From: Limnoraphis robusta CS-951
GTDB lineage: Bacteria; Cyanobacteriota; Cyanobacteriia; Cyanobacteriales; Microcoleaceae
NCBI RefSeq assembly: GCF_000972705.2
Contig: NZ_LATL02000307.1
Coordinates: 1 to 46,479 of the forward strand
DNA length: 46,479 bases
Direction of reading: 5' to 3'
The translations under genes and the position numbers were made by a program. A model generated the notes under the pieces. It worked only from the letters and a program-made list of their open reading frames with translations. It ran no database searches and had not been told where the DNA came from. Positions within the stretch are counted from its first letter, which is position 1. The number at the start of each line of letters is the position of its first letter. Shown piece by piece: positions 1 through 7,992 of the stretch.

Positions 1-116
1 CCCTCTTACACAGTTTACAGTTTACAGTTATCAGTGACCAGTCATGTAGGGGCGGGTTCAGCAATTATTTATGTTTTCCCACTATCAACACGATTAACCT
101 TTATTCTATCAGGAAT
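1..116. other. intergenic edge with dispersed-repeat fragment
   Basis: No gene is seen. The stretch holds iterated CAGTTTACAG units and a GTAGGGGCGGGTT terminus (about 47-59). The same terminus bounds the short inverted-repeat elements near 22.1 kb and 29.9-30.2 kb, so this is probably a fragment of that dispersed family. Confidence 0.5.
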
Positions 117-839
117 TTAGGGCGAAAGTCTGGCTTTTCCCATGCGAGTTGTTTTGTACCATGCTGCAACTTCTGGCACCCAGGTTTCCAGATGAGGCCA
201 CATCAGTTCACAAAGTTTTTGAATTTCCAGTTGAGCATCTTTTTTATAGCGTAAATCCAGAAAATGTAGCAAGGTTCGCAAGTTTAAACTGACCACAAAA
301 TGTTGACGATAATCAAAGGGAAGTTTCCCTCTAGCGTGTTCTTCAGACATTCCGTTTTCAAAGTCAATTTGATAGCGTTTTACAGCTTCTAAACACCAGT
401 CTAAATCAGCTTGACGTTGTTCTAGAGAGTAGTAATATTTTTTGCCTTGTCGGTTTGTATAGTCGCCAACCGGACGCAGATAAAAAACGTCTTCGAGATC
501 TTTTTTACCTTCTAAAACTTCTAGAAACTGTTGTCCCGTGTACCGAAAACTCTGAACATCAAAGGAAATTCCTACCCGATGTGTACGCGCTTGCTGCATC
601 ACGCTATGGGGAAAATAGCCGCAATTCAACACGATTTGAACGTGTTCTAAAGGGCCGTAATGTCCTCTATCTCCCGCTAACAATCGCTTGACAATAATCT
701 CACCGCATTTTGTTTCTGACGGCCATTGATCCCGTTCATCAATGATAAATTGATCAGAATAATCTTGGTGCATCGCTGCATAAATGACGGTCTGGGGGTT
801 CGGGGTTTGGGCGATGACTTCGACTCGAAATTTATCCAT
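117..839 (-). CDS. thyX: Flavin-dependent thymidylate synthase ThyX
   Basis: ThyX makes dTMP from dUMP using methylene-tetrahydrofolate, FAD and NADPH, in place of ThyA. The 240-residue length fits the family. The signature is seen as RTHRVGISFDVQSFRY at residues 85-100, a form of the RHRx7S ThyX motif that binds FAD and dUMP, with the GPLEH segment about 20 residues earlier. The ATG at 839 follows an AT-rich leader of about 130 bp that it shares divergently with the HD gene at 971. No partner gene lies next to it. No thyA is visible in the window, but the window is too small to show that the organism lacks one. Confidence 0.93.
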   Translation of the reverse strand: MDKFRVEVIAQTPNPQTVIYAAMHQDYSDQFIIDERDQWPSETKCGEIIVKRLLAGDRGHYGPLEHVQIVLNCGYFPHSVMQQARTHRVGISFDVQSFRYTGQQFLEVLEGKKDLEDVFYLRPVGDYTNRQGKKYYYSLEQRQADLDWCLEAVKRYQIDFENGMSEEHARGKLPFDYRQHFVVSLNLRTLLHFLDLRYKKDAQLEIQKLCELMWPHLETWVPEVAAWYKTTRMGKARLSP

Positions 840-970
840 ATTGTTTATCCCAAAAATCGTTAAATTTTCTAAAATTTTATCTAAAAAATAAAACCATGTT
901 TAACAATATCAGGAAAATGATTTTTAGTAAAATCTTTTATGTTATTTTAAGAGGAGATTGAGCAGAAAAG

Positions 971-1139
971 ATGATCCTATCCTCTCGTTTTCGTCAAGCA
1001 CTCGTCTACGCCTGTGAACTCCACGCCGATCAAGTTCGTAAAGGTTCGGGGGTTCCTTATGTGGCGCATTTGTTGGGAGTCGCCAGCATTGCCTTAGAAT
1101 ACGGAGCTAACGAGTCGGAAGCGATCGCAGCATTGTTAC
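971..1139 (+). pseudogene. HD-domain phosphohydrolase, 5' fragment (IS-disrupted)
   Basis: The first 56 codons (MILSSRFRQALVYACELHAD onward, through HLLGVASIALEYGA to AIAALL) match the start of the small cyanobacterial HD/RelA-SpoT-like hydrolases, including the first metal-binding His in HLLG. In this family AIAALL is followed directly by HDA.ED, which carries the catalytic HD pair. Here homology stops right after the second Leu codon and IS sequence begins. The reading frame runs on into unrelated residues and ends at 1312. The rest of the gene resumes near 2485. The gene is judged inactive because the HD pair is missing. Confidence 0.75.
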
Positions 1140-2484
1140 CAAGAGAAGCAGGTTTAGAGCAAGGTCGTTCACGACGGATTGTTTTATGCTACAATAGTTT
1201 ATCGTGGCTCGACAATGATAAACATGATTGTCTACGAAATGAAGCTACAAGGAACTGTTGCCCAGTACAGAAGGCTAGACGAAGCTATCCGTACAGGTCG
1301 ATTCGTCCGTAATAGCATCATTAAAGCATGGATAGACGGTCAAATCAAAAGTCGTAACGACGCTTATGCCTACTGCAAACTGCTGTCAGACAACCCGAGT
1401 TTTCCCTGGGTAAACCAACTCAATTCTATGGCTCGACAAGCACAGGCGGAAAGAGCATGGGCATCCATTGAACGATTTTATCAAAAATGTCGGCAAAAAA
1501 TACCGGGGAAAAAAGGATTTCCAAAGTTTAAAAAGTACCAAGTCCGAGCATCTGTTGAATACAAAACATCGGGATGGAAACTTTCAGAAGATAGACGTTA
1601 TTTAACGTTTTTAGATAAGTTTCAAGCGGGTACATTTAAACTTTGGGGTAGCCGAGATTTACACTTCTATCAACTCCAACAAATTAAACGGGTTAGAGTG
1701 ATTAGAAGACACGATGGGTATTATGCTCAATTTTTAATCGATCATACCAGAGAGGAAAACAAAGAACTCAGTAACAAACAAACAGGTTTGGATGTCGGTT
1801 TAAACCATTTCTACACCGATTCTTTTGGCTCACAGATAGACAACCCCCGCTTTTTAAGAAAAGATGAGCGACGAATTAAAAAGCTGCAACGTCGATTATC
1901 TCGAAAAAACAAGGGAAGTCAAAACCGCAAAAGAGCAAGGAATCGTTTGGGTAGGGCGCATCTAAGAGTTTCACGCAGACGTAATGATTGGGTTTGTAAA
2001 CAGGCCCAACACGTCATACAGTCTAACGACTTGGTAGCGATTGAAAACCTACGGATACGCAATTTAGTTAAAAATCATCATTTAGCTAAATCAATTAATG
2101 ATGCTGCTTGGTACAGATTTAGAGAATGGCTGGAGTATTTTGGGAGAATTTATGGGGTTCCGGTTGTAGCAGTTGAACCCGCATACACATCTCAAAACTG
2201 CTCAAATTGCGGTGAAAAGGTTGTCAAAACTCTCAGTACGAGAACTCATAAATGTCCTCACTGTGGGTATGTAGCAGACCGAGACGAAAATGCCGCCAAA
2301 AATATTCTAAAATCTGCACTTAAACAACTATCAAATACCGTCGGGCAGACGGAAATCAACGCCTCCCGAGAGACTGATCTCTGCTTGGGCGGGGAAACCC
2401 AATCAAGTAAGTCAACTCGTCGAAAGAGGAAACCCAGACAGTGATGTTTGGAATCTCCGTCCTTGAGGGCGGAGAGGATGTCAA
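1139..2484 (+). mobile_element. IS200/IS605-family (IS608-like) element with orphan tnpB
   Basis: A tnpB-only element of about 1.35 kb sits inside the HD gene. The left boundary falls at TTAC (1136-1139), the point where HD homology ends. A short perfect hairpin (GTCGT-TC-ACGAC, 1164-1175) follows. The right end has an 8-bp stem (2455-2462 with 2467-2474, loop TTGA) and closes with GGATGTCAA at 2484. From memory of the family, IS608 uses TTAC at the left and TCAA at the right cleavage site, which fits. No tnpA is present, so movement would need a Y1 transposase in trans. Boundaries were placed by eye. Confidence 0.75.
1215..2444 (+). CDS. tnpB: TnpB, RNA-guided nuclease of an IS608-like element
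   Basis: TnpB proteins are RuvC-type nucleases guided by an RNA from the element's right end. From the ATG at 1215 the protein has 409 residues, within the normal range. An in-frame ATG at 1224 is an alternative; the frame also opens upstream at a TTG (1179). The three RuvC acidic residues are visible: Asp in LDVGLNHF, Glu in VAIENLRI and Asp in VADRDENAA. The zinc-ribbon cysteines are CSNCGEK and CPHCGY. The first part is Lys/Arg rich, as usual. A TATAAT-like box (TACAAT, about 1190-1195) lies just upstream. The gene looks intact and potentially active. The product may also be annotated as transposase OrfB. Confidence 0.88.
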   Translation: MINMIVYEMKLQGTVAQYRRLDEAIRTGRFVRNSIIKAWIDGQIKSRNDAYAYCKLLSDNPSFPWVNQLNSMARQAQAERAWASIERFYQKCRQKIPGKKGFPKFKKYQVRASVEYKTSGWKLSEDRRYLTFLDKFQAGTFKLWGSRDLHFYQLQQIKRVRVIRRHDGYYAQFLIDHTREENKELSNKQTGLDVGLNHFYTDSFGSQIDNPRFLRKDERRIKKLQRRLSRKNKGSQNRKRARNRLGRAHLRVSRRRNDWVCKQAQHVIQSNDLVAIENLRIRNLVKNHHLAKSINDAAWYRFREWLEYFGRIYGVPVVAVEPAYTSQNCSNCGEKVVKTLSTRTHKCPHCGYVADRDENAAKNILKSALKQLSNTVGQTEINASRETDLCLGGETQSSKSTRRKRKPRQ

Positions 2485-2500
2485 CTTGACCATCTTCCGA
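2330..2500 (+). ncRNA. predicted omega (reRNA) scaffold at the tnpB 3' end
   Basis: TnpB guide RNAs are made from the 3' end of tnpB and the right end, with the guide being the DNA just outside the element. Here the terminal hairpin (2455-2474) followed by GGATGTCAA would be the scaffold end. The guide would begin at 2485 with CTTGACCATCTTCCG of the broken HD gene. The transcript's 5' limit is a guess. No expression evidence exists. Confidence 0.35.
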
Positions 2501-2766
2501 CAGCTTCGCCTTCAGTTCGTTTGGTTTCGGCTTCCGATCAACTTTATAACGCCCGTTCTATTGTACAAGATTATCGCCAAGTTGGGGAAGCGATTTGGCA
2601 GCGATTTACAGGCGGAAAAGCCGGAACCCTTTGGTATTATCGAGCGATAGTTGTAGCCTTTCAAAAGGGAGAAACAACACCTCTCATTGAAGAATTAGAA
2701 CGGACAGTCTCTCAACTTGAACAGTTAGCAAGTTCATCAAATCTAGCTGATAAACTTACTCTTTAA
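2485..2766 (+). pseudogene. HD-domain phosphohydrolase, 3' fragment
   Basis: After the IS right end the frame reads LDHLPTASPSVRLVSASDQL and then NARSIVQDYRQVGEAIWQRF, which is the second half of the HD family interrupted at 1139. The last metal-ligand region (SASDxLxNAR) is preserved. From memory of relatives, about 50 residues, including the HD pair and the Arg-rich middle, are missing between the two fragments. The insertion therefore came with a deletion of about 150 bp and is not a simple split. The fragment has no credible start of its own; TTG at 2521 is the only internal candidate. It ends about 45 bp before the ABC ATPase gene. Confidence 0.72.
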
Positions 2767-2810
2767 TTTCTCTATTGTATCAGTTTATATCCCTAAGTTT
2801 CAAGAAAAAG

Positions 2811-3953
2811 ATGGCAAATGTTCGCTTAGAAAAAATCAACCGAGTCTATAATAATGTTACCGCTATTGAGGATATTAGTTTGGAAATCCCCGATGGTGAA
2901 TTTTGGGTACTTTTAGGGCCTTCCGGTTGTGGTAAATCTACAATTTTGCGGACGATAGCGGGTTTAGAAACAGCAACAAGCGGGAATCTTTATATTAATA
3001 ATCGTTTGGTTAATGAAATTCCCGCTCGTCAACGAGATGTCGCAATGGTGTTTCAAAATTATGCGTTGTATCCTCATATGACGGTGGCTGAAAACTTGGC
3101 TTTTGGTTTAAAAATGCGCCAGGTTGAATCTCAAATGATCCAGGATAGAATTCACAAAGTTGCGCGATCGCTATCCATTGATCACTTACTCAACCGCAAG
3201 CCCAAACAACTCTCAGGGGGACAACAACAACGAGTCGCATTAGGGAGAGCGATTGTTCGAGAACCGCAGGTTTTTCTACTTGATGAACCCCTTTCTAACC
3301 TGGATGCTCAACTGCGAGATGATACCCGAGCCGAACTCAAAAAGTTACATCAACGGTTAAAGATTACCACAATTTATGTCACCCATGATCAAACCGAAGC
3401 GATGACACTCGCCGATAAAATCGTTGTTTTAGATCAAGGAAAAATTAAACAAATTGGCGAACCTCAAGCCGTTTATGCTAAACCGATTAATCAAATGGTT
3501 GCCACATTTTTAGGCAATCCACCCATGAATATTTTACCCGTAACCTATGGAAATAGCATCTTTTGGATTGGAAATCAGTCTTTCAACTGTCCTGTAGAAA
3601 TCCAAGAGAAACTCCATCCAACAGAGCGACAAAATTTTAACTTAGGAATTCGTCCCGAACATATTGAACTGGCGACATCTAATCCTCGCGAAGAAGAAAT
3701 TCAATCAGTAAGCCGGAAAAGCAATCAAGCTTTGCTGTCCGTTGAAGTTGATGTGATCGAACCTTTAGGAAGAGAAACATTAGTTCGAGCCAGTTTACCT
3801 GTATCTAGCAATTCCGAGTTTTCTAAAACGTTAATTCAATTGATCACTCCAGTCGAAATCCGTTTAAAACCCGGGGATCTTATTTCTGTTAAACTTGACT
3901 TAAATCAGGGGATTATTTTCGCTCCCGATACCGGAGAAACATTGTACGCTTAA
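2811..3953 (+). CDS. ABC transporter ATP-binding protein, MalK/UgpC family
   Basis: This is a 380-residue ATPase of the sugar/polyol import type. It has Walker A GPSGCGKST (residues 36-44), Q-loop MVFQNYALYPHMT, signature LSGGQQQR, Walker B VFLLDEPLSNLDAQ and the H-loop VTHDQTEAMTLADK. These are followed by a C-terminal TOBE/MalK-type regulatory region of about 140 residues. The ATG at 2811 (MANVRLEKIN) is chosen because the conserved fold begins there; the frame extends 12 codons further up without a good start. No permease or binding protein is adjacent, so substrate cannot be told. Glycerol-3-phosphate, maltose-type sugars or glucosylglycerol are all possible. The gene ends 16 bp from a convergent FHA gene. 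Confidence 0.88.
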   Translation: MANVRLEKINRVYNNVTAIEDISLEIPDGEFWVLLGPSGCGKSTILRTIAGLETATSGNLYINNRLVNEIPARQRDVAMVFQNYALYPHMTVAENLAFGLKMRQVESQMIQDRIHKVARSLSIDHLLNRKPKQLSGGQQQRVALGRAIVREPQVFLLDEPLSNLDAQLRDDTRAELKKLHQRLKITTIYVTHDQTEAMTLADKIVVLDQGKIKQIGEPQAVYAKPINQMVATFLGNPPMNILPVTYGNSIFWIGNQSFNCPVEIQEKLHPTERQNFNLGIRPEHIELATSNPREEEIQSVSRKSNQALLSVEVDVIEPLGRETLVRASLPVSSNSEFSKTLIQLITPVEIRLKPGDLISVKLDLNQGIIFAPDTGETLYA

Positions 3954-3969
3954 CTCAGCTTGGGAAATA

Positions 3970-4461
3970 CTATTCTAAAAATTCTATCGTTGTGGTTGAG
4001 TTATCTTCGTCATCATCGTCTTCTAGGTTTAATTCTTCATCTTCTAAAACTTCTTGCTGTTGAATCTCAGGAGGGTTTTGAACGACCAACACCTCGGGAT
4101 TCACATGAGAAATCACCGTCGGTTCTTCTATCTGAGATTGAACCCTTTCATTCACTCCGATTGAACTCAATTTCACCATCAATCTAGGCCCTGAATGTCC
4201 GAGACGAATCACCATTCCATCTTTAATAAAAAATTGATTTAGAGGCTGATTGTTCAGATAAGTTCCGTTTGTACCAAAACTCACCACTTCCCAAGTCGAT
4301 TCTCGATTCCAGAGTTCTAAATGATGACGAGAAACAACAGCATTGTAAATCACAATATCATTATCTTTTGCACGGCCAATCCGAATAATTGACTTTTCCT
4401 TAAAAGTCCATCGATTGACTGGTATAGGTTGAGTAGGGTGAATGAGAATCAGAGTAATCAC
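3970..4461 (-). CDS. FHA-domain protein (small)
   Basis: FHA domains bind phosphothreonine peptides. This 163-residue protein starts directly with the domain. The key residues are all visible: IRIGR, then SRHHLEL and GTNGTYLNNQ, within residues 25-75. The C-terminal third is acidic and low in complexity, ending in a run of Asp and Glu. It is a close paralogue of the FHA protein at 5467-5928: both begin VITL/MITL, then HP.Q.IPV..WTF. The two paralogues flank a PRC-barrel gene, all on the minus strand with gaps of 110-125 bp, so co-expression is likely. The partner kinase or phosphoprotein is not visible here. Confidence 0.82.
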   Translation of the reverse strand: MITLILIHPTQPIPVNRWTFKEKSIIRIGRAKDNDIVIYNAVVSRHHLELWNRESTWEVVSFGTNGTYLNNQPLNQFFIKDGMVIRLGHSGPRLMVKLSSIGVNERVQSQIEEPTVISHVNPEVLVVQNPPEIQQQEVLEDEELNLEDDDDEDNSTTTIEFLE

Positions 4462-4584
4462 TTATAGGTTTAAAACGGGAATACAAGTATATACAAATTG
4501 TTCAAGTAGAATGGTTACTCCTTTTGTCGGCTTCAAAATCGATCTAAGTTGATTAAAGAACATTCCTGTTAATTTTTCCAAAAC

Positions 4585-5355
4585 TTAAACTTCATTTGAG
4601 GAAGAATGTTCGGAATTCTTTTGATCAGTAGGAGTCTCCTCAGACATCGCCGGAAGAATTTTAGGTTGTGCATCTTCTGAAACCATGTCTTCAGAGATGA
4701 TTTCTGCTTGGATCTGTTGCATTTCTTCCGGTTTTCCTTTCGTTATTTTTTGAGCAGTCCGTTTCAATCCCTCAAGATGTTCTCGAGTTTTATCAAAGTC
4801 ATCTTGGAAGAACTCAGCGGCTTGACCCATTTTTTGACCTAAACCTTCTGAATATTGTTGAGGTGTTTTGAGAGCAGCTTCTAAGACAATAATCCGCTTA
4901 TTTCCTACACTAGAAATAGCCGTTGAGGGCAGAATATAAACTCCATCTAACACGCCTCGTAAACCTTGAGAAGTGTAGAGATAACACTTAACAAAACCTG
5001 TTTGCAGATCAAAAATATAATCGACAATCGTTCCTAATCTATTGCCCGCATCCGTCAAAACTTCGTGACCCATCCCATGAATCGCTTGTTCCGGTTTCTT
5101 GGCTTTCTCAGGCGCTTCTGAGGGACTCCGATTGACGAGAACCGCATCTTCACCAATCTGGGTAATATTCTCCCAAGTAAAGACTCGTTTTTGACCTCCG
5201 ATCAGTCCTGATTTACAGGTGAAAGCAACAATTTGATGGAACAGAGGATTAATCCAAAGTTGTTCAACCCGACCTAAATCTTCAACCGTCTTACGTTCTA
5301 GCACTAATCGATTGATTAACTCACTGCGTTTAATCACCTTGATTTCGGTACTCAT
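4585..5355 (-). CDS. PRC-barrel domain protein
   Basis: PRC-barrels are small beta-barrels found in photosynthetic reaction centre H subunits and RNA-processing proteins; in cyanobacteria many are of unknown role. Starting at the ATG at 5355 (MSTEIKVIKRSEL), the protein has 256 residues. This start follows a GAGGG about 9 bp upstream; a longer frame to 5427 has no better signal. Two barrel-like units are seen, near residues 10-70 (RSELINRLVL..LGRVEQLWI) and 95-165 (GMGHEVLTDAGNRLGTIVDY). The remainder is a charged helical tail ending in an acidic Ser-rich stretch. Its position between two FHA genes suggests a shared process, possibly at the membrane or septum. Confidence 0.78.
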   Translation of the reverse strand: MSTEIKVIKRSELINRLVLERKTVEDLGRVEQLWINPLFHQIVAFTCKSGLIGGQKRVFTWENITQIGEDAVLVNRSPSEAPEKAKKPEQAIHGMGHEVLTDAGNRLGTIVDYIFDLQTGFVKCYLYTSQGLRGVLDGVYILPSTAISSVGNKRIIVLEAALKTPQQYSEGLGQKMGQAAEFFQDDFDKTREHLEGLKRTAQKITKGKPEEMQQIQAEIISEDMVSEDAQPKILPAMSEETPTDQKNSEHSSSNEV

Positions 5356-5466
5356 AGAGCCAGCCCTCATACTACTTTTTGACAACTCAATTTCCACAAC
5401 ATTCTTAAATTTTTTGATATAGATCAATAGCGGGGTTGGGAAGACATAAAAAACCTAAATTATGTC

Positions 5467-5928
5467 TTACTCAGTCTGGGTGATATCTTCACCGGGCTGC
5501 GAGGATATTACTTCTGATGAAGTTGAGGATGGAATTTGATTAATTTTAACTCCTGCTTCTGAATGATCAACTGTTTGTATTTGTCTTTGCATAATTCCGA
5601 CTCGACTCAATAAATGTTGAGCTTTATCAGAGGGAATATTCAGCTTGATTTTTGGCCCAGAAATCGCTAAATGAATGATTTGTCCATCGAAAATCGGCGA
5701 TTCTTGAATCAGTTGGCCATCTAGATAGGTGCCATTTGTCCCCAAGTTAACAACAGTCCAAGACTTCCCTTGATGTCTTAACTCAACATGATAACGGGAG
5801 ACTACGGCACTATACAAAACGACGTCATTTTTCACAGAACGACCAATCCGAATCACCTCTTCCTGTTCAAAAGTCCAAACACGAACAGGGATAGATTGGT
5901 TGGGATGAAGCAAAGTTAAGGTAATCAC
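5467..5928 (-). CDS. FHA-domain protein, paralogue of the 3970-4461 product
   Basis: The FHA fold is shown by IRIGRSVKNDVVLY, SRYHVELRH and GTNGTYLDGQ. A GTG start at 5928 (VITLTLLHPNQ) makes the protein 153 residues and aligns its first residue with the paralogue's MITLILIHPTQ. The frame also opens upstream to a TTG at 5961 (MGALLKLKPF), so the start is uncertain. The tail after the domain is Ser/Thr rich and differs from the acidic tail of the paralogue. It lies downstream of the FraH-like gene, minus strand. Confidence 0.8.
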   Translation of the reverse strand: MITLTLLHPNQSIPVRVWTFEQEEVIRIGRSVKNDVVLYSAVVSRYHVELRHQGKSWTVVNLGTNGTYLDGQLIQESPIFDGQIIHLAISGPKIKLNIPSDKAQHLLSRVGIMQRQIQTVDHSEAGVKINQIPSSTSSEVISSQPGEDITQTE

Positions 5929-6086
5929 ATTGAAAGGTTTCAGTTTAAGTAAAGCACCCAAGCCTAATTTTAAAAGGTTTAGCCCAGATTTTGAACCCTT
6001 ACGGTTACTGATTGATCGGGTTAGTGTTCACAGTCCCCTCTCTTCCGGTGTCGTTCAAAATCAGGCATTTCCCCTTCAAAATCGAC

Positions 6087-6845
6087 TCAGGAGAGTTGAA
6101 AGATAAACGAAACTAAGTCACCTTTTCCGAGAGAAATGCGATCGCCCGGTCGCAACCGATGTCGATTTCCCTTCGTCAGAGGAATATTATTGATATAAGT
6201 CCCATTGGAACTCCCAACATCTTCGATATAATAAGCATCCCCCTCTGTGCGAATATCCGCATGGGTACGAGATACGACTTCGGAGTTGGGGAAACCGGAA
6301 ACATCAATATCAGGTGGAACCAAATCATTGGGCTTACCCAAATGAATCACAGGCAAATTTGAAGGCAGTTCTAAACTCACATTCGTTTGGATGTGAAGTA
6401 AGCGAGCAGACTGGGTTTGCAGTTGAGTATTTGAACTTGCCACTGTTTCAACAGCCGTCCCAGAAATCGCCGAACTCACAGGACTGGTCAGTTCACTGGT
6501 TGTAGCCTCCGGTAAAACCACAGCCTGATCCAGATTGGGATTGGATTTTTCTAAACTGACCGATGGGATAATTGAGATATTCGGTTGGGGTGTAACCAAC
6601 GGCTCAGGTGTCACAGGAGCAGGTGGTGGGGAAACCACAGTCGGTAAAGCGGCTTCTGGCTCCTCCAAGGGTACTGCTGCGGGCTGCAAATTATAGCCAC
6701 ACTGACCGCAGAAGGTCGCATCAGTTTGAACAGCAGCACCACAGTTTGGACAAGCCGTTGTTGTCGGTAAAGGAGTGTAGCAGGCTTCGCACTGAGTCGC
6801 TCCCTCCGGGTTCTGGTGATTGCAATTCGGACAAACAATCATCAC
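6087..6845 (-). CDS. FraH-like protein: double zinc ribbon plus FHA domain
   Basis: The 252-residue protein begins with two zinc ribbons: CPNCNH with CEACYTP, then CPNCGA with CGQCGYN (residues 5-52). A Pro/Ser/Thr-rich linker of about 110 residues follows, and a C-terminal FHA domain with SRTHADIR and GSSNGTYINN (about residues 190-240). This is the architecture I know for Anabaena FraH, which is needed for filament integrity and heterocyst function. The symbol is withheld because that assignment is from memory. It is the first gene of a minus-strand group FraH-like, FHA, PRC, FHA. The start is ATG 6845 or the next codon, 6842. Confidence 0.8.
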   Translation of the reverse strand: MMIVCPNCNHQNPEGATQCEACYTPLPTTTACPNCGAAVQTDATFCGQCGYNLQPAAVPLEEPEAALPTVVSPPPAPVTPEPLVTPQPNISIIPSVSLEKSNPNLDQAVVLPEATTSELTSPVSSAISGTAVETVASSNTQLQTQSARLLHIQTNVSLELPSNLPVIHLGKPNDLVPPDIDVSGFPNSEVVSRTHADIRTEGDAYYIEDVGSSNGTYINNIPLTKGNRHRLRPGDRISLGKGDLVSFIFQLS

Positions 6846-6956
6846 TTCCTCTGTAGTCAGCTACTTACAATTTTGACACCTCAAGACACTATCAGTGATG
6901 AAATTGTTAAAAACAGCGAACAGGGAAGAGGCTTGAGGGCTGATAACTGTAAATTG

Positions 6957-6985
6957 GTAGGGGCTAATTGATCAATTGCCCCTAC
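6957..6985. repeat. 29-nt near-perfect palindrome between pgl and the FraH-like gene
   Basis: GTAGGGGC (6957-6964) pairs with GCCCCTAC (6978-6985). The 13 bases between are themselves nearly self-complementary around TTGATCAA. The termini match those of the GTAGGGGCGGGTT elements elsewhere in the window. It lies 15 bp past the pgl stop and could act as a terminator for pgl, or be a minimal remnant of that repeat family. Confidence 0.6.
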
Positions 6986-7000
6986 AAGACTGGTGACTGT

Positions 7001-7720
7001 TTACTGAAGCACTTGACCTGCGGCTTCATCTAATAACCACCAAAGTTCACCTTGGGGTTGAATAGCGCGACAGGGATAAGCCATTTCATCAGCCGTTTCA
7101 GCAAAAATCTGAGTTAATGCAGGTTGTTTATTCGCCCCTGTTACCAAAAACATCACACATTCAGCTTGATTAATTAACGGCACCGTAAATGTCAGACGCG
7201 GTTGACCCGCTTTCTCACCCACCGCAATTAAGCGATCGCGAACCTTTAAAGCTTCCGTGTGGGGAAATAGAGACGCCGTATGAGCATCATCGCCCATTCC
7301 TAAGAGAATCACATCAAAAGCCGGAAATTCTCCCTCTGAGACTTGAAAAAATTGCTGCAACTCCGCATCATACTGACGAGCATCCGCCTGGGGATCATTT
7401 CCCAAAGTCGGCATCGGGTGAATATTACTCGCCGGAAACTCAACTCGATCTAGCCAAGCCTGACGTGCCATACCTTCGTTACTATCCGGGTGATCTGCCG
7501 GAACGTAGCGTTCATCTCCCCAGAAAATATGAATCTTATCTAGGGGTAAATTTTGAGCCGCCAACGCTTCATACAGAGGTTTTGGCGTACTTCCCCCCGC
7601 TAATACTAGAGTAAACTGTCCTCGCTGCTGAATTGCAGGTTCGATTTTGGACAAAATAATCTCTAATGCCCGCTCAACCAGTTGATCACGGCTGGGAAAA
7701 ACTTCAATGTTTTTTTGCAT
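7001..7720 (-). CDS. pgl: 6-phosphogluconolactonase
   Basis: The enzyme hydrolyses 6-phosphogluconolactone in the oxidative pentose phosphate pathway, the main route for dark sugar oxidation in cyanobacteria. The 239-residue length is normal for the DevB/Pgl type. Visible motifs are LAGGSTPKPLYEALA, WGDERYVPADHPDSNEGM and LLGMGDDAHTASLFP, the last being the substrate pocket. The ATG at 7720 has AAGGA just upstream. It is not linked to zwf or opcA here. The downstream palindrome at 6957-6985 may end its transcript. Confidence 0.92.
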   Translation of the reverse strand: MQKNIEVFPSRDQLVERALEIILSKIEPAIQQRGQFTLVLAGGSTPKPLYEALAAQNLPLDKIHIFWGDERYVPADHPDSNEGMARQAWLDRVEFPASNIHPMPTLGNDPQADARQYDAELQQFFQVSEGEFPAFDVILLGMGDDAHTASLFPHTEALKVRDRLIAVGEKAGQPRLTFTVPLINQAECVMFLVTGANKQPALTQIFAETADEMAYPCRAIQPQGELWWLLDEAAGQVLQ

Positions 7721-7992
7721 AGTCCTTACATCAAGTTCGACAATAACAGAAATGGGTTAGCAGGAATTGTTGATCACTCAAGGATTTCACCCCTGCATTT
7801 GATCGAACCTCGCCCTCAACAAAACAAACGGTTAAAATAGGACTGTTGGGGTTCAATTCGCTAGCCGATTGGAGTGACGATAGCAAATCAATAAAGTCAA
7901 GACTAGGTTATAAATTGAGGTTATCAGCTTAGGGCTAGCTGCACGAGAACTCTAATATTTTCTTCAATCCTGCTGTAACACAAACTAAACCG
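7721..7992. promoter_or_regulatory. intergenic region between divergent pgl and the 7993 gene
   Basis: About 270 bp that must carry both divergent promoters. TTGGGGTTCAATTC near 7847 recalls a tRNA T-arm, but no acceptor, D or anticodon arm can be folded around it. No other structure was recognised. Confidence 0.3.

Noticed and set aside
455..691. A 78-codon plus-strand frame inside thyX
   Set aside because: Antisense shadow of thyX without motif.
2441..2650. A plus-strand frame that joins the tnpB right end to the HD gene
   Set aside because: It is out of frame with the HD remnant and comes from the terminal hairpin.
7840..7890. tRNA-like T-arm
   Set aside because: Only a GGTTCAATTC segment is present; no acceptor stem, D arm or anticodon arm can be formed.
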